Program-made: the position numbers and the translations under genes
Notes under the pieces: generated by a model
The model's database searches: none
Seen by the model: only the letters and a program-made list of their open reading frames with translations
Told to the model about the DNA's origin: nothing
NCBI RefSeq assembly: GCF_014695775.1
Contig: NZ_JACJOX010000077.1
Span: forward strand, 1 to 64,000
Direction of reading: 5' to 3'
Source: Leptolyngbya sp. FACHB-60
GTDB lineage: Bacteria > Cyanobacteriota > Cyanobacteriia > Phormidesmidales > Phormidesmidaceae
DNA length: 64,000 nucleotides
In this document: positions 33,367 through 42,675 of the stretch, piece after piece
How positions within the stretch are numbered: the first letter of the stretch is position 1
Layout of the letters: each line of letters opens with the position of its first letter

Positions 33367-36300
33367 TTAAGTCCTGAGGGCCGAACACACAACCCTAAAA
33401 CCGAGGGGGTCATCGTCGAAGTCGGGCCCGTCGCCGTCGCGGTACGCGGAGCGGCAGTACCACGGCTCGTTGTCCCAAGAGCCGCCGCGAAGGACTCGCC
33501 GGGATAAATTTCCGCCTTCTATCCAGGCACTGCCATCAATGGGAGCACCGTTATAGTTGTCATGCCAATGATCTTGGCACCACTCCCACACATTGCCATG
33601 CATGTCGGTAAGGGCAAAAGCATTAGCAATGCCAAAGTGATCTACAGGAGTCGTTTCTCTCCGAAACTCGCCTTGGGGTCCGTCATCATAGGTAGTGCTA
33701 CCTTTATAGTTGGCCAACTCTGAGGTAATCGTTTCTCCAAAGTGGAAGGGGGTAGTGGTACCAGCTCGACAGGCATATTCCCACTCAGCCTCTGTGGGCA
33801 GCCGGTATTGGCGGCCTGAATGAACCGAGAGACGGGCACAGAACTCAACAGCGTCATCCCAGGTCACTTGCTCTACAGGGCGGTTATCGCCTTTGAATCG
33901 GGAAGGATTTCGCTGTAGCTGCCGTCCTATCTGAGGCAAGCTGGCCACGGCTCGCCACTGGGCTTGGGTAACCGGGTAGCGCCCCATCAAGAACCATTTG
34001 ATGGAGACTTCGTGCTGAGGGCTTTCGCTGCTTCTATCGCGCTCTAGCTCATCCTCTGGAGAGCCCATAAGGAAGGTGCCGTCGGGAATAGCCACCATTT
34101 CGAGGGGGAGATCGCCGGGCAGGGGCTCAATCAAGCGATAGACCCGTTGCTGCTGGCGAATAATCTCCCACCGGTTGCCGTCATGGTGCATGGTGGCAAT
34201 GGTGAACTCAAAAGATTCTGATTCACTATCACCATCATCGAAGGTGATGATGGTGAATTCTTCAGTTTCCAAAGGTGGTGGGAAGGCAGACTCATCTTGC
34301 AGGGGTGGAGGGTTTAGCCCTGGCCTAGGTGGAACCAGCATTGGATCATCCCACAGGAAAGCCATCTGACTTCTTAGCTCTAGGGATTGATCTCTTCCCG
34401 GCACCACCGCTCGGCGCAAGGCTAAGACTCTGGCAGGGATTTCCTCAATAGTTCCATTTAAAATGTGATCATCAATGAATCGGTCCCAATCCTCGGCTTG
34501 TTCGGTACCTCGGCTCCAAATAGCAATGGGTGCGCCAGTTGCTAAAAAGACTTCAAGTTCTTCAGTGGGGGTAGAACGGGCAAAAGTATTATTCATCAGC
34601 TTCAGCCCCAAAGCTTGTTCTAATACTCTATACGTTTGGGCTGCATCGCCAGTTCCACTGACGAATACCTCTTTAGCTGCATTCTGATAACTTGCTTGAA
34701 GCTGGTTCCACTTTGAGCGCCATCTTGCTGCACCTCGGGTAAACTGCAATCGGCTCATGGAGCGAATCACCACATGGTGACAGCGCGGGCCAATCGCTAG
34801 CCTCGTTCTTCTGCGAGATTGAGGCGGTATGCCTATTTGCTCAATCGGTATATTCAGCAGGCTCAGGGGCAGAAAAATATGAATAGAAAATGTTCTTTTT
34901 GGGGAAGAACCGCTAGCCTGATCCAGAAATGTCGCAATGGCACTAGGAATATCTTGAACCGTAATACCCCGAGACAACTGTAGATCATTAGATATATCGA
35001 TATAGCGGCCGATGCCTAGGATGGACAATGCCACTGAGCCTACTCCTGTACTGGGGTTGTAGGTCTGTGGATTGGGAACCAACCAACCATCAGCATAATA
35101 CCGATCTGATTGTCCAGTAAGCTCATCTATCGTGATCAGTAAGGTGGCTGAGGGAATCTTTGGCAGAGAATTTCTGGAAAGTTTGTTAACCAGCTGAGCA
35201 TCTATGAAATCAAACGGTTCAAGTTCGGGTAAGTCATGAAGCTGCTGCTGCCCTCCCTCTGGGCCACTTGACTTGCCAAAGCGCTCGTTTACCTCCCGTA
35301 CAAAATCAGCATACTCAGACCCCCGATACTGCAAAACCTCAGCCGCAATAGTAGCAATGGGTTTCAGCTCGTCTTCACTCCCCCTTTCGGAGCGAATAAG
35401 TTGTCGCAGCTCAACAATGAAATCGTAGAGGGACTTATTGAAACGCTCTTCAATGTACCGGGAGAACACTGCTGTGGTGTCTGAAACAGGAGCTTCAGCT
35501 AAGAGTGTTGCTCGAATCTCTGAATCAACAAACTGGTACTGTACGTCATCAGGATGAGTCTCAAGGGACGGGAGCTGCTTCGGGTGTAAGATACCTCCAA
35601 GTAATACTTCTGCCACATGAATCTCCTTGGATTGAGGCAGCAACGTCTCTTGCACCATGCGAACAATTGGCAGGGTAATCGTAGGGGAAGCCGCTAGAAG
35701 GCTCGCTAGTCGTCGAGCGACAGGAGATGCGCCACCTCTAAAGGTTTGAGCCTTAAACGCTCCTGTAGAAGATGACGGTGTTTTTTGTTGCTGCCGCTGC
35801 TGAACAGCCACCGTCATTCTCTGGGCACGAGGGTTAAAAATTGCGCCAGGGGCATGATGCGCCCCCTGGGCTGTAAGCATGCGAGTCCACAAATAAACTC
35901 GGTCAGACTCCAGTGTGATAATAGGAATCTTAATATCAGCCTTTTTTTCAGCTTTGGATCTTCGGTAGTAAGTAGTGCTCGCCAATACCACATCAAGAGC
36001 CTGGTTAGCACTGCCAGCTGTTGGACTTTGAAAGTTAACCGGTGTAGCTTGCCGCAGATTGGTACGAGACCATAGCCACTCTGGCATCATCTGCAAAATA
36101 GTTGTGGGGCCTTTATCACTCCATAGCTTAAGGGTTGAAAGTAGTTGCGATGTCTGCCAAAGAGGATCGACGCAGTCAGTAACAATGAGAATAAGCCGCC
36201 GCCCATTCGGATCGATTAAACTTTCGGGCCGTTGCAGATCTTGGGTATGAAATCGGGAAAAGGGATTAGCTCGCAAACAGATCTCAGTTTGACCCTCGGG

Positions 36301-37002
36301 TGCTTCCGCATCGAGGTTACCTTCTTTAGCTGCTGGCCTCGTGGTCGACGCAGAAGACGACCTCTTATTCAAAGCTGTTTTCTCGATAAGTCCCCATAGG
36401 TGAACATCGCGAAAAAAGCCATAATGCTTAAAGAACTGGTTGAGTTCTTTTATAGTGCGCCGCCAAATTAGCATCGAGGGACTTTCATCAACCACCAACG
36501 CCAACTCTAACCAGGTTTCTGTGACTGGCTTAGTGACTGGCCACCACACCCTTTCTTCAGCAATCTTATAGACGGTAGCGGGTTCATCCAGTTGCAGACC
36601 TCCAGCCAAAAGTCGCTGCTGCATGAGAGGCTGTAACGCCCGAGCTAAGGAGAGCGGATCACGGAAAGCCGGAGCAGTAGGTACTCGTAGTAATTTTGAA
36701 TCTGTTTGGGGGACCGGCGAGTTTTCTCGGGTAAACAATCCACCAGCCGATGGGGGAGGTCGATAAGGAGAGGACGGTACAGGTAATTCTGGAGGTTTTT
36801 CCCGGTCACTTACTGGGGGGGCTAACGTTCCTTGAGGCACCGATGTAGACGCCCCCGTTGAGGCAGGAGACTGCTGCGACGGCTCAACCCCAAATCGGTG
36901 TTGTATTAGAGCCAGCCAATAAATATCAGCGATTTCAGTGGCGGTGAGATTAAACTCATCGCCGCCAAATACCTCTAGCCATCGTTCAAACGTTAATTTC
37001 AT
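33367..37002 (-). CDS. vWA / VMAP-C / FGS fusion protein (SAV_2336-like)
   Basis: The 1211-residue protein begins with a short helical domain (1-45), a Pro/Ser-rich linker (45-115), then a vWA-like domain (about 165-330; LALVVDESPSM as the MIDAS-like DxSxS motif and LILIVTDCVD). A helical SAV_2336-type region (about 400-560), a VMAP-C-like domain (about 600-880; TLLITIDELTG, GAPIAIWSRGTEQ, LWDDPMLVPP) and a C-terminal FGS domain (945-1211; RGGSWDNEPWYCRSAYR) follow. It lies 5 bases after the MoxR gene. In vWA-MoxR-VMAP systems the MoxR ATPase and vWA protein form a chaperone-like switch controlling the effector; the fusion here merges vWA, VMAP-C and a lectin-like sensor. Confidence 0.85.
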   Translation of the reverse strand: MKLTFERWLEVFGGDEFNLTATEIADIYWLALIQHRFGVEPSQQSPASTGASTSVPQGTLAPPVSDREKPPELPVPSSPYRPPPSAGGLFTRENSPVPQTDSKLLRVPTAPAFRDPLSLARALQPLMQQRLLAGGLQLDEPATVYKIAEERVWWPVTKPVTETWLELALVVDESPSMLIWRRTIKELNQFFKHYGFFRDVHLWGLIEKTALNKRSSSASTTRPAAKEGNLDAEAPEGQTEICLRANPFSRFHTQDLQRPESLIDPNGRRLILIVTDCVDPLWQTSQLLSTLKLWSDKGPTTILQMMPEWLWSRTNLRQATPVNFQSPTAGSANQALDVVLASTTYYRRSKAEKKADIKIPIITLESDRVYLWTRMLTAQGAHHAPGAIFNPRAQRMTVAVQQRQQQKTPSSSTGAFKAQTFRGGASPVARRLASLLAASPTITLPIVRMVQETLLPQSKEIHVAEVLLGGILHPKQLPSLETHPDDVQYQFVDSEIRATLLAEAPVSDTTAVFSRYIEERFNKSLYDFIVELRQLIRSERGSEDELKPIATIAAEVLQYRGSEYADFVREVNERFGKSSGPEGGQQQLHDLPELEPFDFIDAQLVNKLSRNSLPKIPSATLLITIDELTGQSDRYYADGWLVPNPQTYNPSTGVGSVALSILGIGRYIDISNDLQLSRGITVQDIPSAIATFLDQASGSSPKRTFSIHIFLPLSLLNIPIEQIGIPPQSRRRTRLAIGPRCHHVVIRSMSRLQFTRGAARWRSKWNQLQASYQNAAKEVFVSGTGDAAQTYRVLEQALGLKLMNNTFARSTPTEELEVFLATGAPIAIWSRGTEQAEDWDRFIDDHILNGTIEEIPARVLALRRAVVPGRDQSLELRSQMAFLWDDPMLVPPRPGLNPPPLQDESAFPPPLETEEFTIITFDDGDSESESFEFTIATMHHDGNRWEIIRQQQRVYRLIEPLPGDLPLEMVAIPDGTFLMGSPEDELERDRSSESPQHEVSIKWFLMGRYPVTQAQWRAVASLPQIGRQLQRNPSRFKGDNRPVEQVTWDDAVEFCARLSVHSGRQYRLPTEAEWEYACRAGTTTPFHFGETITSELANYKGSTTYDDGPQGEFRRETTPVDHFGIANAFALTDMHGNVWEWCQDHWHDNYNGAPIDGSAWIEGGNLSRRVLRGGSWDNEPWYCRSAYRDGDGPDFDDDPLGFRVVCSALRT

Positions 37003-37007
37003 TCGCG

Positions 37008-38210
37008 TTATTGGGGAGACCCTCCTCGACTTATTCTAGCTCCTCCACTCATATTGTCTGTGGGATTAAAAAGAAGCTTTTTGAGAGTAGATTTTTCCAG
37101 ATTTTGAGAGGCAGCTTGAGGCTGTTTGGCGAATAAATAAATTAAATTTAGGAGTTGATCCGTAGGCAAGCTAGAAAATTCATCGCTATTTTGTTCATCC
37201 ACAAATGCCTGGATGACATGGTTAAACCTTTCAACATTACCTGGACCAAGATGGGCTTTGACAATTTCTTTAAGGGCGACTTTAGAGGGATTCGGCATGG
37301 CAACCCTCAGACAGCGCCGATAAAAGGCTGGGGGAAAATCTCGCTCAGCGTTGCTGGTCATAATAATAATTGGGAACTCTCTACATCGTACTTTTCCCTT
37401 CGGAATCTCGCGGAGTAACCCATCATCAGTTTCAACTTCCTGAGGAGATGTCTCTGCCTTAGATAAACGCTTTAATTCAGGGATTTCGAACTCTCCTTCT
37501 TCAAAAAGATTGAGCAGTTCATTGGGGAGATTGATATCACTTTTATCGATCTCATCAATTAGCAATACTCGGGGATATTTGGATGGAAGAAAGGCTGTTC
37601 CAACTGGCCCAAGACGAATGTATTGTCCAATTTTTTTGAAATCTGCCGCTACTTTCCCCACATCGCTACTCTGCCCAACTTTCATCATTTGCTCGCTGAG
37701 TTGGGCATCTTGAAGGCGAGCAATCGCGTCATATTGGTAGAGTCCATCTTTTAGCACCGAGCGGGCAGTAATAGGCCAGAGGAGAACGGGGCCAAGATTA
37801 AGCTCATGAGCAATCGCGTAAGCCAGTGACGTTTTACCAGAGCCAGGCCGACCGGCAATCATCAGTGGGCGGCGAAGGTAGAGGCCTGCATTTACCGCTT
37901 CGATCACTTCATCATATTCATTGTTGAGGTTAAGCGACTCCGGCATTTCAGCATCCACGGGGTCACTAGTTGGTGGTGGTGATGCAGCGATGCGAAGTCG
38001 AAACCTTTCGCCGCGTTGAATATCGCGTGTCTTTTTAGCCGCGATCTCTTGCAAGTTATGCAAATACTCTTCGTCAGTCTTATCATCCCATACAGCAGCT
38101 TTTTCGGCATCGATAAATTGACGCCAGCTAGGGGCCTCAACCGATAGCAACTGTTTGAGCTTCTCGTCGGCAGAGTCCTGACTACCTTGAAAGATTTTCC
38201 AGTCGGTCAT
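37008..38210 (-). CDS. MoxR-type AAA+ ATPase of the vWA-MoxR-VMAP system
   Basis: The 400-residue protein has the AAA+ core at about 100-340: Walker A AGRPGSGKTSLAYAI, Walker B RVLLIDEIDKSDINLPNELL (partial), sensor 1 IIIMTSNAERDFPPAF and arginine finger candidates in FYRRCLRV. A helical lid follows. It is encoded 2 bases after the VMAP gene and 5 before the vWA gene, so the three are co-transcribed and probably assemble. MoxR ATPases remodel protein partners bound through vWA domains. Confidence 0.92.
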   Translation of the reverse strand: MTDWKIFQGSQDSADEKLKQLLSVEAPSWRQFIDAEKAAVWDDKTDEEYLHNLQEIAAKKTRDIQRGERFRLRIAASPPPTSDPVDAEMPESLNLNNEYDEVIEAVNAGLYLRRPLMIAGRPGSGKTSLAYAIAHELNLGPVLLWPITARSVLKDGLYQYDAIARLQDAQLSEQMMKVGQSSDVGKVAADFKKIGQYIRLGPVGTAFLPSKYPRVLLIDEIDKSDINLPNELLNLFEEGEFEIPELKRLSKAETSPQEVETDDGLLREIPKGKVRCREFPIIIMTSNAERDFPPAFYRRCLRVAMPNPSKVALKEIVKAHLGPGNVERFNHVIQAFVDEQNSDEFSSLPTDQLLNLIYLFAKQPQAASQNLEKSTLKKLLFNPTDNMSGGARISRGGSPQ

Positions 38211-38212
38211 GG

Positions 38213-39844
38213 TTAGGATCCTAGCTGCGGGAAAAGCGGTAATCGGTCTGGGTTATCTAGCAAAAGCGAAATGTGATCACCTAAGCACCGGCCTTTGATC
38301 CCTTCTGCACTGACAGATAAGGCTGCCTGACGTACTCGTTTCAGTTCATCGGAGAGGGTAACTGGCTGACGAAAACGCTCTACTGTCAAAAAAGAATCCA
38401 GCGCTTTTGAGATCTCAACTGCCCGAAGCTCACCGGATTCGGGGTCAGGCTCTACCAAGTCAGTGCTACGAGTCCAAACCGCTATTGGAACATCACTGTA
38501 AAGAATAGCTTCAAACAGCCCTTTTTGGTCGGGGCTTGATTCAGGCAATCCACAGCAGAGCTTAATTCCTATTTTCTGTTTGAGGTTGGCCTCTAAATTC
38601 TGCCAGGAAGCGTATTCGCCCAAATTAGTAGGTGATTCGAATTGCCTATGTAGATCAATGTTACCGTTAGGAGATTTAAGTAGACTCTGAAGTTTGTCCC
38701 ATACCAAGAAGAGTTCGTTCAACCGCTCGTCATCATTGATACGGTCACAGAAACGAACAATCACTCCATAGGCCTTTCCTAAAGGCTCCTGCCGAGATAC
38801 ACGAGGCCATCGATCAACCTCTGCACCCATGTAGTCGAGGGGCAAAAACAATTCAATCGAAAGCCTGTAGTACTTATAGCCAAGCTCCTGCTTCACGGGA
38901 TGGTTAAGCTGGCGTATCGCAGCCGAAAGAAACTGATCAGTACGTTCTGCAACCTGTTCCCAGGGACAAACAACACCAAGCTCATCGGGAGCTTCAGGGA
39001 GAGAGAGTGCAACCGGTGGTTTAGGAGGCTCACCCAGAGAAGGACGACCAACAACCTGGTCAAAGTAGAGACAGCCGTCTACCTGATATTGCAAGGGCTG
39101 ATTCGGGAGCTGCTTGGAGTATCGCCGCACCGTAACCATTAAAGACACTTCGAGCATGCCTTGTTTCGTTGAGGCACCTGGCTGGGAGGAAGCGGGTTCA
39201 GCGGAAATTTTATACTCTGCCTCTACTCGCCGAATCCATTCAACTAAAGGGGTTTTAGCTGGTTCTTCTACAGCCTGGTGTAATTCTCGGGCAAATAGCA
39301 GCAAGGTCGGTGGTTGGTCTTTTGGCTGAGGAAACTTAGCCAGCGCTAGCCTTAAAAAACCATAGAGCCGCATTACAGGGAGCAGCTCATCATTGCTAAA
39401 ATCCTTAAAATCTATATCGTCTGGATTGTCGCTAGCTCCTGATGGAAGCACTGCGAGCCCAGTACTCACGACTTGAGCAATGGGTATAGCAGCGGTTAGC
39501 GGCAGACCTACAAACGCAAAAACTGTGTCTTGCTGCAAGACGTTAGGCATGTCAGCACAGCTCTCTTTAAGTAGCTCCTGACTATAGGTGCTACAGAAGT
39601 TTCTGAGCTGCTCGTTTAGGTGATTGTGGCGATGAGCCCCCCTCACTAAATCCACAACTTTTCCTTCTGCTTCAGCCCATTCGATTAACTTATCCACTCG
39701 TTCAGTATGATCTGAGCCTTCAGCAACCGCCTGCAGGGCTTTACCAAAGACAATTCGCACCATCCGCTTAAGTTTCCCTTCATCAGGATATGCCTTCATC
39801 AGAGCAGTCTCTAACTGCTCAAATTGGGGTCCAGTTAGCTCCAT
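38213..39844 (-). CDS. EAD-VMAP protein (vWA-MoxR-associated)
   Basis: The 543-residue product has an N-terminal effector-associated domain (about 1-85) reading LTGPQFEQLETALMKAYP, AVAEGSDHTERVDKLIEWAE and AEGKVVDLV, nearly the same as the second EAD in the protease at 40345-41769. The middle (about 130-330) and the C-terminal part (about 335-540; PIAVWTRSTDLV, LLLDNPDRLPLFP) match VMAP-M and VMAP-C. It should link the ATPase switch to the protease through EAD-EAD pairing. It is followed by MoxR with a 2-base gap. Confidence 0.87.
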   Translation of the reverse strand: MELTGPQFEQLETALMKAYPDEGKLKRMVRIVFGKALQAVAEGSDHTERVDKLIEWAEAEGKVVDLVRGAHRHNHLNEQLRNFCSTYSQELLKESCADMPNVLQQDTVFAFVGLPLTAAIPIAQVVSTGLAVLPSGASDNPDDIDFKDFSNDELLPVMRLYGFLRLALAKFPQPKDQPPTLLLFARELHQAVEEPAKTPLVEWIRRVEAEYKISAEPASSQPGASTKQGMLEVSLMVTVRRYSKQLPNQPLQYQVDGCLYFDQVVGRPSLGEPPKPPVALSLPEAPDELGVVCPWEQVAERTDQFLSAAIRQLNHPVKQELGYKYYRLSIELFLPLDYMGAEVDRWPRVSRQEPLGKAYGVIVRFCDRINDDERLNELFLVWDKLQSLLKSPNGNIDLHRQFESPTNLGEYASWQNLEANLKQKIGIKLCCGLPESSPDQKGLFEAILYSDVPIAVWTRSTDLVEPDPESGELRAVEISKALDSFLTVERFRQPVTLSDELKRVRQAALSVSAEGIKGRCLGDHISLLLDNPDRLPLFPQLGS

Positions 39845-39901
39845 GTCAGATGATGCGCAACGGTCAGCAATAGGTCTCTCAATCTACTTCAAGCTCAATG
39901 G

Positions 39902-40315
39902 TTAGTTTTCCGGTGGAGTAATGAGCCCAACAGCTAGCGTATAGCCAATCAGCAACAATGACCCGTAGAGGGGTTGGTAACCAGGCCAAAACTCGAAGGG
40001 GCCACCCAAAGCGGCGACCCAAATTGCAAAGGCGATCGTAGCAACAGCAATTTGAGTTTTAGCTGGAGGCTTCCCCTTCTCTTTAGTTCGTTCCAACGTC
40101 CAGAAGCCAGTCATGACAATACCGAATGCATAGGCTACCCATAGGACAGTCGCTTTAGGAACCTCATCTCCAGCACTGGCAATTAGGCTGATAACCACCG
40201 TCCAAGCCGCTACAACATCGGCAGGAATATACTTGATGACCTTATCAAAGTAAGTGTCAACCTGGGCTCCTCCCTGTAGACCCTCCAGACGACGAGTAAC
40301 AATGCGACGGCTCAT
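39902..40315 (-). CDS. Membrane protein of the EAD/VMAP operon
   Basis: The 137-residue product (AGAGGTAAC before ATG 40315) has a cytosolic basic N-terminus and four hydrophobic segments at about 33-48, 55-73, 88-104 and 112-131. It lies between protease and VMAP genes. Similar small membrane proteins accompany cyanobacterial conflict genes; it could anchor the complex or be a membrane-acting component. No motif is recognised. Confidence 0.75.
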   Translation of the reverse strand: MSRRIVTRRLEGLQGGAQVDTYFDKVIKYIPADVVAAWTVVISLIASAGDEVPKATVLWVAYAFGIVMTGFWTLERTKEKGKPPAKTQIAVATIAFAIWVAALGGPFEFWPGYQPLYGSLLLIGYTLAVGLITPPEN

Positions 40316-40344
40316 ATCTGTTACCTCTAACCCCAGTACCTGAT

Positions 40345-41769
40345 TCAGTGTCCCAAAGATTTGTCCAAAATATCGGCAATATCTTGATATATCGCCTGAA
40401 ACAGAATGCCCTCACACTTAACGCCAAAGGTGGCAGGCACTTGAGCATGGTGTACAGCCACAAGCTCCCACTTATCGTTAAAGCAGGGCGACCCACTAGA
40501 ACCCACCGACGTATCACTGACATACTGGAGCAGGCCATCTCGCTCATAGACGCCAGTAATCCCGTTATTACTAAAGGTAATTCGCAGTGTTTGCCCGTCC
40601 GGATGTTGCAAGATATGAATGTTCATATCTCGGTCAGGCAATCGACTTGGCTGCCGGATAATAGGTTGTAAGGCATGGGCAGATAGGATGCCATCCTCAA
40701 CCTGTAGCAAAGCGTAGTCTAATCCTTGCTCAACCGTTTTGAAGCGGAGTAGAGGATTGGGAGCCAACCTGAACGTTTGTCCCGCAGCGCCCTGCCCTGA
40801 CTCCATGGTTAAGTAACCAAACCGTAACGTAATCTTCTCCAACAGAGCATAGGGATCTGAATCTTCGTAGGGAGCAATCACGTGGTAATTAGTTAAGACT
40901 AGGTTCTGCGCGATCAGAAAGCCCGTACCAATAGCTTCTTGATTCGGTAGCTCTATACGACACACTGCCGCCGCAGGCTGGCTGGCTTGTTGAATAAAAG
41001 CCATGTCATAGGATGTGACATCTCGCTGGGGCCGCAGTAGCCCTTCTAGTTCGCGCTCATCCGTTGGCCCACGCCAATCAAAGGACGGCCCTTGCTTAGG
41101 CGCGATCACCCCAGACACAGGTGGCGGTGGCGTATCAGCAGTTAGAGAGATAATGAAGGCCTGTAATTTTGGATTTCCAGGATTTTGCTTCTGCGCTGCA
41201 GCAACCAAATCAGATAGTCGTCCCTCAGCTTCAGCCCACTCAATGAGTTGATCAACCCGATCAGTATGAGTAGCTCCTTCAGCTACCGCTTGCAACCGTG
41301 TGTTGAAAGCGATCCGAACCAATCGAGTGAGATTCTCTTTGTGCGGAAAGGCCCATAACAGAGCCTGCTCTAGCTGCTCAAATTGCTCTCCGGTTAATTG
41401 TGTCAATGAGGGAAGTTGATAATCAACCACCTGCAATTCTGCATCATCCATAGATGTAGGTTTTGCTCCAGACTGGACAGTACTATGCTCCCTCCCAGAA
41501 TCTTTTTCTTTAGTAAGTCCCATCACTAGTCCCAAGATATCTTGGACGGCCAATAGCCCTGGCCCGGTTGGACCTTCTGCCCACTGGAGCAAAATTGGTG
41601 TGCGATTTCCCTGAGAGGCAAAGCCAGGTGGCATAACACCAGAGGGTGAGTTTAATCCAAAAATCAGTTCCTCAAACTGCGTCACAGGCAAGCCATTGAG
41701 CATTTGGATTAACTTTAGCCGCTCAACGTTTGATAAAGAAACTTGGTTACTTGGGTCTGGGTTAACCAC
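40345..41769 (-). CDS. EAD-EAD-trypsin-like protease
   Basis: The 474-residue protein (GTG 41769) has two different effector-associated domains in tandem: EAD-a (about 14-80; MLNGLPVTQFEELIFGLN, WAEGPTGPG) and EAD-b (about 125-205; LTGEQFEQLEQALLWAFP, AVAEGATHTDRVDQLIEWAE). A linker leads to a trypsin-like protease domain (about 275-470) with triad H in LTNYHV (about 317), D in GLDYALLQ (about 372) and S in VGSSGSPCF (about 440). In EAD systems the protease is the effector or adaptor activator. It is the first gene of the leftward cluster. Confidence 0.92.
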   Translation of the reverse strand: MVNPDPSNQVSLSNVERLKLIQMLNGLPVTQFEELIFGLNSPSGVMPPGFASQGNRTPILLQWAEGPTGPGLLAVQDILGLVMGLTKEKDSGREHSTVQSGAKPTSMDDAELQVVDYQLPSLTQLTGEQFEQLEQALLWAFPHKENLTRLVRIAFNTRLQAVAEGATHTDRVDQLIEWAEAEGRLSDLVAAAQKQNPGNPKLQAFIISLTADTPPPPVSGVIAPKQGPSFDWRGPTDERELEGLLRPQRDVTSYDMAFIQQASQPAAAVCRIELPNQEAIGTGFLIAQNLVLTNYHVIAPYEDSDPYALLEKITLRFGYLTMESGQGAAGQTFRLAPNPLLRFKTVEQGLDYALLQVEDGILSAHALQPIIRQPSRLPDRDMNIHILQHPDGQTLRITFSNNGITGVYERDGLLQYVSDTSVGSSGSPCFNDKWELVAVHHAQVPATFGVKCEGILFQAIYQDIADILDKSLGH

Positions 41770-42105
41770 TGCTCAGAGGAATAAAGGCTTGAGCCAAAGA
41801 TAGCCTTTAACCCACGCTTGGCACTCAAAAATAACAAATTCTTTGCTGAGGCATGCTCTCTTCAATCTCCCTTGGAGCATTTTCAAGAGTCTACCTCAAA
41901 CAACCATCAGGAAGGAACTTAAGCACCTTCGCTCGCCTCCCAATACAGCGGTGTTACTGGTCATAGTGGTACCCGCTTACCGAGACCAACTCGTAATCAC
42001 GTAGGAAGAGGCCTTAGACCAGGAGATCATGCAGGGTAGCAGCGCAAAAAACCTTCACACTCCTATCATCTGCATGACAAAGACGACTCTCTCTAACTAA
42101 CTAGC
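41770..42105. other. Gap upstream of the EAD/VMAP cluster
   Basis: These 336 bases should contain the promoter of the leftward conflict cluster. I cannot choose a convincing -10/-35 pair, and no gene or repeat is visible. Confidence 0.4.
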
Positions 42106-42480
42106 TCAATACTCTGAAGGGAGTAGCACGACCCCATTCTGGAAGTAGAGCCGAAGTTGTTTGAGCGGAAAATCCGTAAGTGGAATCCGTTGGGAGACTG
42201 CGACATCGTCAGTATCCCGCTCACAGAGCATGGTAGCTGAACCATCATCGTGAACGATGAGCTTCCAGAATTGGATCTGCTGGAGCATAGGATCGAGAGC
42301 CACTTGCGGATGCAACTGCCACGCAGCAATCACATCGATAATCCAGTACCCCCCGCCTCGCTCCGCCATGTACTGTACACCATCGGTATACAGCACGCCT
42401 AACGGGTGCTGGTAGTACTGTGATGTACCGGTAAACTGCGAAAGCTCGTCTTCAGTCAGCGAATATGATGGATTCGCCAT
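42106..42480 (-). CDS. DUF6876-like protein, copy 2
   Basis: The 124-residue product is paralogous to the gene at 22707-23093: LSQFTGTSQYYQHPLG, TDGVQYMAERGGGYWIIDVIAA, LHPQVALDPMLQQIQFWKL (partial) and LYFQNGVVLLPSEY. It is closer to the common DUF6876 consensus than copy 1. It has no obvious operon partner. The presence of two diverged copies suggests that the plasmid was assembled from two backbones. Confidence 0.82.
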   Translation of the reverse strand: MANPSYSLTEDELSQFTGTSQYYQHPLGVLYTDGVQYMAERGGGYWIIDVIAAWQLHPQVALDPMLQQIQFWKLIVHDDGSATMLCERDTDDVAVSQRIPLTDFPLKQLRLYFQNGVVLLPSEY

Positions 42481-42675
42481 CGGCTAAGACCCTCTCTACA
42501 CGCAAAGGACATTCCTGCTAATACCGCAGGCCCATGCGGAAGATAAAAAACCCTCGATAGGAAAAACCGTGGGGCTATCTACCCTGCATGGTCTCCTGGC
42601 CCAAGAAGCTACAAGCCGACTTCTACCCGTGTCGATATGGTGCGCAGTGAAAATAACGAAATGGGCGGTGGTGGT

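Noticed and set aside
31275..37002. Diversity-generating retroelement using FGS domains as variable proteins
   Set aside because: No reverse transcriptase and no template/variable repeat pair with adenine-specific differences is visible in the window.
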